Source: Echinicola rosea
GTDB taxonomy: Bacteria; Bacteroidota; Bacteroidia; Cytophagales; Cyclobacteriaceae
NCBI RefSeq assembly: GCF_005281475.1
Contig: NZ_CP040106.1
Span: forward strand, 4,740,501 to 4,804,500
DNA: 64,000 nt
Direction of reading: 5' to 3'
Shown: positions 55,802 through 64,000 of the stretch, in pieces
Layout of the letters: each line of letters opens with the position of its first letter
How positions within the stretch are numbered: position 1 is the first letter of the stretch
Notes under the pieces: model-generated
Told to the model about the DNA's origin: nothing
Databases searched by the model: none
The model's input: only the letters and a program-made list of their open reading frames with translations
Translations under genes and position numbers: made by a program

Positions 55802-57451
55802 TTAATTATTATTTCCGTTGATTAAATCAGAAATCACCTCACGATGCGAGGTTTTTCCCCTTCTTCTGTAGTTGATGATATTTTTATGCTCTGTGGACAC
55901 ATGATTGGATTCGTCCAGATCATTCTCAAGATTATAAGCATCCTTAAACCCGACCAACTTCACGGAGATTCCACGCTCTGGTGCCTGGATTTTCTTAAAT
56001 TCCCGAATGAGTTCCAAGACATCATGCGCTACATAAACGGTATCAGAGGCATCGATTACCACCTTTGCCCCATCCGGGATGTGGTTCAGTGTCTGCTTGA
56101 TCGCTGCCTTGTTTAAAAATGATACCTCTTGCGCCAAGTCCACGTGAATCACATCGCCATCTTGGTATCCTTCTTTATTGAAGTAATATACACGTCTGGC
56201 GTTTCCTCTTAGGATAAAGAACACACTGATTACAAGGCCCAAAGCCACTCCTTTCAGTAAGTCCAGGAACACCACACCGGTGAGCGTGGCAATAAACGGA
56301 ATAAATTGATATTTCCCTTGGTTCCAGAAATATTTAAAAGTTGCCGGATTGGCCAATTTATATCCAATCATCAACAAGATTGCCGCCAACGTGGCCAATG
56401 GAATACGGTTTAACAAAAAAGGAATGGTCAATACACTGATCAATAGCAGAAAGCCATGGATTACAGCCGACATTTTGGATTTCGCTCCTGAATTGATATT
56501 AGCTGTGGACCTTACCACCACTGAGGTCATGGGCAATCCCCCTATCAGACCACTGATAATGTTCCCTACCCCTTGGGCCTTCAATTCCACGTTTGTATTC
56601 GTCACCCGCTTCAGGGGATCCATGCGATCAGTGGCTTCAATACAAAGGAGTGTCTCGATGGATGCCACCACCGCTATGGTCGCTGCCACAATCCAAACTT
56701 CAGGATTGCCGATTTCAGAAAATTGGGGCATGGTGATCAGCCCTTTAAATTCTTCTGGAGTCGTCGGTACCGGAAGGTTTACCATGTATTTGTCTCCGAT
56801 GGCCAAGGCACTTCCACTCATGATGAAGAGTTCATTTACCAACACACCTGCCAATACCGCCACAAGGGCTGGAGGTACCAGTTTAAGTTTCTTCAGGGCA
56901 GGGACATTTCCCCAAGCAATCAAAATAAATAGCGAAATGGCTGTCACCATGACTACGCCCATTTTTACATCCATAAAAGAAGCCGCTAAACCCGTGAAAA
57001 TCTCCAGTCCAGAACCGACTTCTGCATCGGATCCCAGTGCCACTGGAACTTGCTTAAGAAAAATGATCACACCAATACCGGCCAGCATGCCTGTAATGAC
57101 ATTACTTGGGATGTAATTGGATATACTGCCAGCCTTGAGAAAACCGAGGGTGAGCTGTATCAAGCCCGATAAAACCACCGCAACCAAGAAAATCTGGAAA
57201 CCTCCCAAATCCTGAATCGCCACGATCACTATCGCCGTCAATCCTGCAGCAGGTCCTGACACACTCACATGGGACTGGCTGAGCAGTCCTACCACAATCC
57301 CGCCTACAATTCCTGTTATAATCCCCGAAAACAGCGGAGCGCCTGAAGCCAAGGCTATCCCCAAACATAGCGGAAGGGCCACTAGGAATACCACCAAGCC
57401 TGATGGAATATCTGATCTAAGGTTCGCAAAGAGATTTTTCACCTTTGTCAT
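55802..57451 (-). CDS. SulP family anion transporter with STAS domain
   Basis: Membrane protein of 549 residues. The N-terminus DIPSGLVVFLVALPLCLGIALASGAP and SGPAAGLTAIVIVAIQDLGG are SulP signatures, with 10-12 helices in all. The C-terminal STAS domain spans about 430-500 (VSFLNKAAIKQTLNHIPDGA then VVIDASDTVYV). SulP proteins move sulfate, bicarbonate or other anions. The next gene downstream being a carbonic anhydrase favours bicarbonate uptake, as an inference. Confidence 0.87.
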   Translation of the reverse strand: MTKVKNLFANLRSDIPSGLVVFLVALPLCLGIALASGAPLFSGIITGIVGGIVVGLLSQSHVSVSGPAAGLTAIVIVAIQDLGGFQIFLVAVVLSGLIQLTLGFLKAGSISNYIPSNVITGMLAGIGVIIFLKQVPVALGSDAEVGSGLEIFTGLAASFMDVKMGVVMVTAISLFILIAWGNVPALKKLKLVPPALVAVLAGVLVNELFIMSGSALAIGDKYMVNLPVPTTPEEFKGLITMPQFSEIGNPEVWIVAATIAVVASIETLLCIEATDRMDPLKRVTNTNVELKAQGVGNIISGLIGGLPMTSVVVRSTANINSGAKSKMSAVIHGFLLLISVLTIPFLLNRIPLATLAAILLMIGYKLANPATFKYFWNQGKYQFIPFIATLTGVVFLDLLKGVALGLVISVFFILRGNARRVYYFNKEGYQDGDVIHVDLAQEVSFLNKAAIKQTLNHIPDGAKVVIDASDTVYVAHDVLELIREFKKIQAPERGISVKLVGFKDAYNLENDLDESNHVSTEHKNIINYRRRGKTSHREVISDLINGNNN

Positions 57452-57583
57452 AAAGTTTATTCGTTTTGATTTTTTTAGTAATCGATTGATGTGCGCCTAT
57501 ATAGAGCTCAGCACACTGCTGCCACGCATGATTGCAAACAGCTTGAGGCACGGAAATTCAGTACCTAAAGGAACGAGTAAAAC

Positions 57584-57913
57584 TTAAGACAATTCGGGAG
57601 GTGGGCAAAATTGGTCGCCCATGACAAAGGCATAATCACTTTCCAAATGAAACCTTGGACTGATTTCTTCATCAGCCAAGATCATTGATAATGCCATCAT
57701 TTCATTTCGCTTAAAAAATGTTGATTTTTCAGATTTGTGGTTTTCAGCATTTTCTTCCTCTTCCACCACAGAATAAAACATGGACACATCAGCCTTGGCA
57801 TCTATAATCGTGACGACTATAGGTGTAAAGATAAACCCAGTGAACAATACCAAAAGCAGTATTGACAGGCTTTTCCTGATATGTTTTTTGTAGATATTCA
57901 AATTAGTTTGCAA
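57584..57913 (-). CDS. Uncharacterised small membrane-anchored protein, 109 aa
   Basis: Starts with a basic stretch and a single hydrophobic helix (SLSILLLVLFTGFIFTPIVV), then a glutamate-rich middle (VVEEEENAENHKSEKSTFF) and ends with FCPPPELS. No family recognised. It may be a signal-anchored periplasmic protein. It is upstream of the SulP gene on the same strand with a 130-bp gap. Confidence 0.55.
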   Translation of the reverse strand: MQTNLNIYKKHIRKSLSILLLVLFTGFIFTPIVVTIIDAKADVSMFYSVVEEEENAENHKSEKSTFFKRNEMMALSMILADEEISPRFHLESDYAFVMGDQFCPPPELS

Positions 57914-58264
57914 AAACTACCATTAGTGTTTACGTCAAAAGTAGTTAAAAGTTTGGGGAATTAATAGTCTCAGGGAAGTTAAGCTTTGGTATTTTATAGC
58001 TATAATGGAATTTTTGGTAATAGCGGTCGCAATTCCCGCTTCGTTGGTTTTGATTTTCAATCGTTTACCAAAATAATCACTGATTAATCGCCATCTAATC
58101 AAAAAGCATATTAGTTTTCATCACAAACAACCTGAAACATGCTTTCCCAGGTTGTCTGTGATGACTCATGCTTTCCAAAACAATTCATCTGCCTAGATGC
58201 CGTTTATTTAAAAGCATCAAAAGGGCACAGCCAAATTCATGCTGCTCATTCCGCTAAAAATGAC
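57914..58264. other. Intergenic with terminator-like hairpin
   Basis: No gene seen. A long hairpin CATCACAAACAACCTG / CAGGTTGTCTGTGATG at 58119-58163 probably ends transcription of the aldo/keto reductase pair. Confidence 0.5.
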
Positions 58265-59161
58265 TCAGCGGTGCATTTCGTAGAAATTTGGCACCAAATC
58301 ACTTTTAAGCTGTTCTATAATAGCATCCACATCCTCGCCAGCTTCCAGGGCTTCCAAGGTACTGAACAGTTGTTCGGACGTTCGCACCCCTGACACGATG
58401 GAGGCTACTGCTTTATGGGCCAGTGGATATTTGAGGGCCACTTGCTGCTGGGTTTTCATGTCTGGACAAAGGGCACTTATCTTGTTCTTTATTACATCGA
58501 CTTCTTTTGCTGACCAATTAAGGTATTCTTTTGCTGGCTTGTCCAGCAGAAGCCCTTTTGCGTATCCACCCCTTACCAGCACACTGATCTGATGATTTTC
58601 CAACAAATCCAAAACTGATTCCTCTGGCCTTCTATCCAATAAACTGTACTGCATCATCACTCCCGCAATATTGGACTTTTCTACATACTGGCGAATGACG
58701 TTTGGCCGGATGGAAGAGATCCCATACTCCCTTATTTTCCCTTGCTCCTTGAGCAATTCGAATGCCTCGATGGTTTCATCTATCGGATCCTCTATTGTTC
58801 CTCCATGGAGCTGATAAAAGTCAATAAAATCAGTTTGCAGTCGCTTTAAGCTCTCTTCGACTGCCTTCAAGATATAGGATTTTCTTGGGTTCCAATCCCA
58901 TCCACTGCCATCAGCCCGGAGCTCATTTCCCACTTTAGTGGCCAATACTATATCATGGCGCATGCCTTTCAACGCTTCCCCCACTACTTTCTCATTTTCG
59001 CCTGCATCGTACAAGTCGGCCGTATCAAAATAATTGATACCGTGTTCGATCGCTTGATGGATCAATTGTGTATTTTCTTTTTTGCTGCCCTTGAGCGACA
59101 TACAGCCAAAAGAAACTTCACTGACCTTGATAGTTGATTTCCCTAGTTGGTTATAGTGCAT
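58265..59161 (-). CDS. Aldo/keto reductase, 298 aa
   Basis: NAD(P)H-dependent oxidoreductase with TIM-barrel motifs: SFGCMSLKG, the catalytic Asp and Tyr in NYFDTADLYDAGENE, the Lys in VLATKVGNE and the His in FYQLHGG. The C-terminus is family-like. It follows another aldo/keto reductase after 15 bp, so the two form one operon. Substrates are not deducible. Confidence 0.88.
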   Translation of the reverse strand: MHYNQLGKSTIKVSEVSFGCMSLKGSKKENTQLIHQAIEHGINYFDTADLYDAGENEKVVGEALKGMRHDIVLATKVGNELRADGSGWDWNPRKSYILKAVEESLKRLQTDFIDFYQLHGGTIEDPIDETIEAFELLKEQGKIREYGISSIRPNVIRQYVEKSNIAGVMMQYSLLDRRPEESVLDLLENHQISVLVRGGYAKGLLLDKPAKEYLNWSAKEVDVIKNKISALCPDMKTQQQVALKYPLAHKAVASIVSGVRTSEQLFSTLEALEAGEDVDAIIEQLKSDLVPNFYEMHR

Positions 59162-59176
59162 AAATTTTTGTTTTAA

Positions 59177-60163
59177 TTACCACAAATGATGTACATCTGC
59201 TTTGATGTACTTTTCATAGACCGACTTTACAGCTTCTAATTGTTCATTGGTCACGGCTGGGAGTGCCGAAGAGAGTAGGTTTGCCTTGATCTGGGAAGGT
59301 CGGGAGGCTCCTGGAATTACGGTACTCACTTCCTCAAACATCAGAATCCACCGAAGGGCCCATGCCGCCAATGATGCTTTCTCCCCAAAAATCCCCTTGA
59401 GTTCTTCCACTGCATCCAATCCTTTTTCAAAATCGACGCCCGAGAAGGTTTCGCCTTTGTCAAAGGCCTGGCCGTCCCTATTGAAATGACGATGGTCATT
59501 TGGGTCAAATTCCCTATCTCGACTCATTTTTCCACTCAGCAGACCACTTGCCAAGGGAACCCTTACAATGATGCCGACATCTTTTGCGCTGGCTTTCCCA
59601 AAAAAAGTTTCGGCTGGTTTTTGGCGAAACATATTGAAAATGATCTGCACTGTTTGCACATTTGGGTAGTTTAGCGCCAGCTGCGCTTCCTCCACTTTTT
59701 CTACACTAACTCCCAAATGCTTGATCTTTCCTTCTTCTTTCAGTCGATCAAAAAGCTCAAAAATATCATCACGCTCGTACACCGCTGTCGGCGGGCAATG
59801 CAACTGTATCAAATCCAACGACTCGATGCCGATATTTTTCAGACTGGCTTCCACATATTTTCTAAGCACCTCAGGAGTATATCCTTCACTTACATGAGGA
59901 TTGATCTGCCGCCCACATTTACTGGCCACATAGATCTGCTCTGATCGTTCTTTGAGCAGCCTGCCTACAGCGGCTTCACTCATCCCGTCATCATAGACAT
60001 CCGCTGTATCTATAAAATTAACCCCGCCATCTATGGCTTCGTGCAGGATGTCAGCAGCGGCCTTTTCATCAAAGTTTCCTCCCCATCCTCCACCTACTTG
60101 CCAGGTACCTAGAGAGATCTCCGAAATCCTAATATCGGTACTTCCGAGTTTTCTGTAATTCAT
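59177..60163 (-). CDS. Aldo/keto reductase, 328 aa
   Basis: Second reductase of the pair. Motifs: ISLGTWQVGGGWGG, NFIDTADVYDDGMSE, YVASKCGRQINPHV and LIQLHCPP with the catalytic Asp, Tyr, Lys and His. The rest is typical of the family (DDIFELFDRLKEEGKIKHLG). First gene of the operon, with its promoter likely in the 176 bp before the Dabb gene. Confidence 0.88.
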   Translation of the reverse strand: MNYRKLGSTDIRISEISLGTWQVGGGWGGNFDEKAAADILHEAIDGGVNFIDTADVYDDGMSEAAVGRLLKERSEQIYVASKCGRQINPHVSEGYTPEVLRKYVEASLKNIGIESLDLIQLHCPPTAVYERDDIFELFDRLKEEGKIKHLGVSVEKVEEAQLALNYPNVQTVQIIFNMFRQKPAETFFGKASAKDVGIIVRVPLASGLLSGKMSRDREFDPNDHRHFNRDGQAFDKGETFSGVDFEKGLDAVEELKGIFGEKASLAAWALRWILMFEEVSTVIPGASRPSQIKANLLSSALPAVTNEQLEAVKSVYEKYIKADVHHLW

Positions 60164-60339
60164 TTTACTGATATTTTATCCTTTTTTTATACATTAGCAA
60201 AGTAAAAGCGAATAAAATTCATTTATATAACTTGTAATCGCAATTAAATTTATTTATTGGACAATGCCCCAAAGATGTTTAAGTAATTCCTAAATAACCA
60301 CCCATTTTTTCAATAATAATTTAAATAAGATAGAAAACT

Positions 60340-60732
60340 ATGAAAACCAGAAGATCATTTCTAAATCGATTGGGATTAGTAGGAACCAGCTTGTTTCTAC
60401 CACTGAGCACTCATGCCGCTCCTGCCAAAGACCTCTTGATCCACCAAGTTTACTTTTGGCTCAAAAACCCGGAAAAAGACATGAAGAGCTTCATCAAAGG
60501 CTGTGAAGACCTCATCAAAATAGATAGTATAAAAAAAGCCTATATCGGAAAACCTGCCGTTACTTCCAGAAGGGATGTCGTGGATCACTCTTTCCATGTT
60601 TCGCTCACGGTGCACTTCAAGACCATGGAAGATCATAATATCTACCAAATCCATGAAACCCACAAAAAATTTATCGCCAAGCACGAGGAGAAATGGGAAA
60701 AGGTCCAAGTCTATGACATGAAAGTCGAATAG
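60340..60732 (+). CDS. Dabb-family protein with Tat-type signal
   Basis: Protein of 130 residues. The N-terminus (KTRRSFLNRLGLVGTSLFL) is a twin-arginine-like signal. The mature part (LLIHQVYFWLKNPEKDMKSF and FHVSLTVHFKTMEDHNIYQI) is a stress-responsive A/B barrel dimer domain. Function unknown; some relatives are associated with sugar metabolism or cyclase-like roles. It is followed 53 bp later by the hybrid kinase gene. Confidence 0.75.
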   Translation: MKTRRSFLNRLGLVGTSLFLPLSTHAAPAKDLLIHQVYFWLKNPEKDMKSFIKGCEDLIKIDSIKKAYIGKPAVTSRRDVVDHSFHVSLTVHFKTMEDHNIYQIHETHKKFIAKHEEKWEKVQVYDMKVE

Positions 60733-60785
60733 CATTTCTCCCCCCTTCCACTTAATCTACTCGACAAACCCCGACAATAAAACTG

Positions 60786-63509
60786 ATGAAACTATTTCGT
60801 TTCATATTGCTATTCCACCTCATCTTAATGATGCCTATCCTTAAGGCGATGCCTTATCAGGTAAGTTCGCCGCATTTGGCACTGTCCATGGAAGGTAAAA
60901 TTGACAGCCTGAACAACTGGGCTGAAAAGAACATTGAAAAAGATACCAAAAGAGCCTTGGACAACTCCATAATCGCATTGGATCAGGCGAAAAAGATCAA
61001 CTATAGCCTTGGGGAAGCTGAAAGTATGATCAATCTAGGATGGATTTATTTTAGGATGAACCAGTATGCAAAAGCTATAGAATATGCTTTTAAGGGTCAC
61101 CAAAGCATTGTCCCACTGAACAATCAAAGGCTATTGGTAAAGTCACTGCTGAACATAGGGGCCATCTATAGCGGCGGTACTGAGCAACTGGATGAAGCAT
61201 TGCGTTATTTTGAACAAGCTTATGAAAAGAGTAAGCCGCTCAACGACATTATGCTTACCGGTCGTGCCCTCAATAATATCGCTTGGATATTGACCCAAAT
61301 GGGTGATTATAGTGAAGCTAGGGACCTGATCACGCCATACATTAAGAAAAACGAAAATCAATTCCTCACGTCATTTGCCCAAAGGACCTTGGGAGACATT
61401 AATGTAGCCGAAGGAGACACCACTGCGGCCATTGGCAACTATACAGCTTGCTACAATACCCTGAAGAACGAAAACGCTTACTACTTCACCACTGTCAGCG
61501 TCATTATCAGGTTATCGCGTCTCTATCTGGCAGGTGACCAGTATTACATGGCAAAACGCTACCTCGACAAAGGCAAAACGATCAGCATCAAAAATCAATA
61601 CCGCGAGCACATGGTGGAGATCAACCAAATGTATGCGCAGTATTATGAAGCTATTGGCAACTGGCGCCAAGCCGTTAACTTCCACAAGCAAAACATCGTC
61701 CTGAAGGACAGCCTACATGATGAAATCAATGCCAAAAGCATGGGGAAGCTCGAAGCTCAGTTTGACTTTGACCAGCGTCTGGATGCCATCAATACCGAAA
61801 TGGCGCTAAACGAAAAACTCATTAATGAAAAGCTGCAGCAACAGATCTTTAAGCGGAATATCTTTCTTATTGGGTTTATTCTCATGATTATCCTGGCCAC
61901 ATTTATCCTTTTCAGTACTTACAGGATCAGAAAGGCCAAACAACAGGCAGAATCCGCCAACCGGGCAAAATCGGACTTTATCAGCAGCATGAGCCATGAA
62001 ATCCGAACTCCCCTAAACGGCGTTATCGGCTTCTCCGAACTGCTCAGCTCCACCACTTTGGACGCTAGCCAAAGGCAATATATCAACCTCATCAATCAAT
62101 CGGCTAAGTCCTTGATGGAAATCGTCAATGATATACTGGATTTCTCCAAAATAGAAGCCGGCAAACTCGAAATTGAGAAGTCACCCACAGAGGTGTACGC
62201 TTTGGGTATGGAAGCCATTAACCTTATTGCTTTCCATGCCCATAAGAAACAACTCGAACTGATCCTGGATATCGATGAGGACATTCCCTTCTCGGTGATG
62301 GCCGACCAGCTCAGGCTAAAACAAATCCTCATAAACCTCCTGAGCAATGCCGTGAAGTTTACTTCCAAAGGAGAAATCACCCTTAAAATAGCCCATGTCC
62401 GATCGCTCCCTAACGGGGAGGCCACGATTCGTTTTAAGGTAATAGACACCGGAACGGGCATCAACAAAAAAAACCAAGCTAAGATCTTCCAGGCTTTTAC
62501 CCAAGAAGATTCTTCTACTAGCCGAAAGTTTGGTGGAACAGGACTCGGACTGGCCATTTCAAAAAAACTGCTGGAGATGATGGATAGCGATATCAACTTG
62601 GAAAGCGAAATGGAAAAGGGCAGTTCTTTTTGGTTTGACCTGGACCTTGTCGTCCTAAAGAAAAAATCTGACGCAAAAGCTCCGCAAATCCTAAAGGGCC
62701 GAAAAACACTTATCATCGACGATAATAACAGCCACCGTCAGGTTATCAGCACAATCATACAAAAACTAAACGGTTCCGTTGAACTGGCCAAAAATGAGCA
62801 AGAAGCCTATGAGTTATTGGAAAAGCAAGGCCCGTTTGACCTTATTCTCATCAATCAAAACCTCTTTAGCATTGACGGCATTTCCTTGATCAAAAAGTTA
62901 AAAGAACAAACCGATATCCCTGCCACTTCCAAGGTAATATTGATGCACAACGCATTTGTACGGGACATCACCCTTCCAGAAAGCATTGATGCATTTCTTA
63001 TTAAGCCATTCAAAAAGCCGGATTTTCTCCAAATTGTCCAGAAATTGTTTAACACGGAAGAAGCCCATACAACTGGCCTTCCATTCCTGAACCAGCCACA
63101 TGAAATGGAAGAACTGAAAACAATTTCTCCAACGTTTCTGATTGCCGAGGACAACATGGTAAACATGATCCTGACCAAAAAACTACTCCGATCCTTAGTG
63201 CCAAATTCTGCTATTTTAGAAGCCAAAAACGGAAAGCAAGCTGTAGAAGTATTCCAAAAAAACCATGTGGATATGATATTTATGGACATTCAAATGCCCA
63301 TACTAAATGGGTATGAGGCCACTCAAATTATCCGTAGATTGGAAGGATCTGATAGACACACCCCTATCATTGCCCTGACGGCAGGAATTCTAAACAACGA
63401 AAAGCAAAAAAGCCAAACGGCAGGCTTGGATGATTTTACCGCCAAACCAATGGACAAGGAGGCCATCACCAAAATACTCCTCCACCACCTCACCCAAAAG
63501 GTAAGTTGA
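60786..63509 (+). CDS. Hybrid histidine kinase with TPR sensor and two receiver domains
   Basis: Protein of 907 residues. A signal peptide is followed by tetratricopeptide repeats (to about 330), a membrane helix ([19 protein letters not shown], about 360-378), a HisKA domain with phospho-His in [13 protein letters not shown] (about 403), and an HATPase domain with N- and G-boxes ([32 protein letters not shown]). Two receiver domains follow. The first (about 640-755) has Asn instead of the phospho-Asp in [10 protein letters not shown] (about 689); the second keeps the Asp in MIFMDIQMP (about 834). No output domain is present, so it likely signals through a partner regulator. Confidence 0.9.
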   Translation: MKLFRFILLFHLILMMPILKAMPYQVSSPHLALSMEGKIDSLNNWAEKNIEKDTKRALDNSIIALDQAKKINYSLGEAESMINLGWIYFRMNQYAKAIEYAFKGHQSIVPLNNQRLLVKSLLNIGAIYSGGTEQLDEALRYFEQAYEKSKPLNDIMLTGRALNNIAWILTQMGDYSEARDLITPYIKKNENQFLTSFAQRTLGDINVAEGDTTAAIGNYTACYNTLKNENAYYFTTVSVIIRLSRLYLAGDQYYMAKRYLDKGKTISIKNQYREHMVEINQMYAQYYEAIGNWRQAVNFHKQNIVLKDSLHDEINAKSMGKLEAQFDFDQRLDAINTEMALNEKLINEKLQQQIFKRNIFLIGFILMIILATFILFSTYRIRKAKQQAESANRAKSDFISSMSHEIRTPLNGVIGFSELLSSTTLDASQRQYINLINQSAKSLMEIVNDILDFSKIEAGKLEIEKSPTEVYALGMEAINLIAFHAHKKQLELILDIDEDIPFSVMADQLRLKQILINLLSNAVKFTSKGEITLKIAHVRSLPNGEATIRFKVIDTGTGINKKNQAKIFQAFTQEDSSTSRKFGGTGLGLAISKKLLEMMDSDINLESEMEKGSSFWFDLDLVVLKKKSDAKAPQILKGRKTLIIDDNNSHRQVISTIIQKLNGSVELAKNEQEAYELLEKQGPFDLILINQNLFSIDGISLIKKLKEQTDIPATSKVILMHNAFVRDITLPESIDAFLIKPFKKPDFLQIVQKLFNTEEAHTTGLPFLNQPHEMEELKTISPTFLIAEDNMVNMILTKKLLRSLVPNSAILEAKNGKQAVEVFQKNHVDMIFMDIQMPILNGYEATQIIRRLEGSDRHTPIIALTAGILNNEKQKSQTAGLDDFTAKPMDKEAITKILLHHLTQKVS

Positions 63510-63686
63510 TCCTAAATCTCTTTATTAATTGGGGCAATCATACCGCTCCTATGGCACATTGTGCCCGAGAGCTAGCCTTGGAGGGGAGGCACATCCATGC
63601 TAGAACTCAGGTAAATGTTATGAAAGGGGGACGAAGGAACCTCTTACCTGCCTCCCCTTTAATCGCATTTCCGATGATGGATTCAA

Positions 63687-63886
63687 TTTAACCCGGATTA
63701 TGCGTTGGGAATCGGAGTGAGAGCTGAAAGTGCAAGAAAATCAGTTAGTTTGGAGGCATTAGCGTAGCGGTGCTACGCTAATGCCGAAAACAAAAGTGAA
63801 ACGACTGATTTTGTCCGCCGCGGCGGATCAGGTCGCAACACCTGTGCGCCGTGGCGTAGATAGGCTAATGCATATTCCGGGTTTAA
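63687..63886. repeat. MITE-like palindromic repeat
   Basis: About 200 bp with terminal inverted arms (TTTAACCCGGATTATGC and TTAAACCCGGAATATGC on opposite strands, 15 of 17 matching) and an internal perfect hairpin GGCATTAGCGTAGC / GCTACGCTAATGCC at 63755-63785. The gene-free stretch 63510-63686 before it has another weak pair around AGGGGAGGCA / TGCCTCCCC. Related to sequence near 19.8 kb. Confidence 0.6.
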
Positions 63887-64000
63887 CCAGTTACTTTTTC
63901 GATCACCAGGTTGTGGTTGGTATAGATGCAGATATCCGCAGCGATGTTAAGACTTTCCCTTACCATCTCTTCTGCAGAAAGCTGCGTCCCGAATTTCTTC
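63883..64000 (-). CDS. hslV: HslV protease subunit, C-terminal end (partial)
   Basis: The visible 38 codons read [20 protein letters not shown] then [18 protein letters not shown] and a stop, closely matching the C-terminus of HslV (ClpQ), the proteolytic core of the HslUV complex. The gene runs off the right edge on the minus strand. The stop overlaps the end of the MITE-like repeat. Confidence 0.87.
   Translation of the reverse strand, partial: KKFGTQLSAEEMVRESLNIAADICIYTNHNLVIEKVTG

Noticed and set aside
1..64000. CRISPR arrays and tRNA or rRNA genes
   Set aside because: No regularly spaced short repeats, no cas genes and no clear tRNA cloverleaf or rRNA sequence were found by eye.

Overview
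The window looks like a chromosome segment from a Bacteroidota bacterium of the Cytophagales, most likely Cyclobacteriaceae (Echinicola-like). The reasons are gene content (YfhO, DUF2254, 6-bladed beta-propeller lipoprotein, GH115 and GH2 exoenzymes, TPR-hybrid histidine kinase), starts without Shine-Dalgarno sequences, and IS91/REP-type repeats. This placement comes from protein character only; no 16S or other marker is present.

Layout. (1) 0.4-10.4 kb: a cell-surface polysaccharide locus with YfhO membrane protein, two methyltransferases, three glycosyltransferases, a Wzx-like flippase and a DegT/StrS aminotransferase. (2) 10.5-25.5 kb: housekeeping and carbohydrate genes (YdiJ-like FAD/FeS dehydrogenase, DUF2254, VOC protein, GH2 exo-enzyme, DUF1835, BF3164-like lipoprotein, GH115 alpha-glucuronidase), with a repeat-rich 1 kb gap and a dead IS200-type transposase. 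(3) 25.7-53.3 kb: an AT-rich accessory island, almost entirely on the minus strand. (4) 53.4-64 kb: zinc-ribbon protein and SSB, then carbonic anhydrase, SulP transporter, two aldo/keto reductases, a Dabb protein, a hybrid histidine kinase, and the 3' end of hslV at the right edge.

The island is the main result. It reads as an integron-like gene-cassette array. A tyrosine recombinase (52146-53228) points into the array, and each gene or operon downstream is followed by an attC-like imperfect palindrome with AAC...GTT ends. Five of these sites are 130-132 bp long and three are 53-56 bp; two more are decayed. A roughly 394-bp cassette occurs twice (45786-46180 and 51689-52083), and both copies begin and end exactly at the G|TT point where integron integrases cut. 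The first bases of each cassette are complementary to the R'' end of its own downstream site, which is the hallmark of circular integron cassettes. The recombinase lacks the IntI-specific insert and is transcribed in the same direction as the cassettes, so this is not a textbook integron.

The cassettes carry anti-phage functions: a Hachiman system (hamA-hamB), an EcoRI-type methyltransferase with a DUF262/HNH endonuclease, and an 11-kb cassette holding a large two-gene operon. That operon encodes a RecD-like helicase with a C-terminal nuclease-like domain and a 2281-residue protein with a sacsin/HSP90-type ATPase at one end and an SF1 helicase at the other; it is a candidate uncharacterised defence system. 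Distal cassettes hold an alpha/beta hydrolase, proteins of unknown function, and an IS91-like element that has invaded one cassette. All functional statements are from sequence reading; no searches or structure predictions were run.
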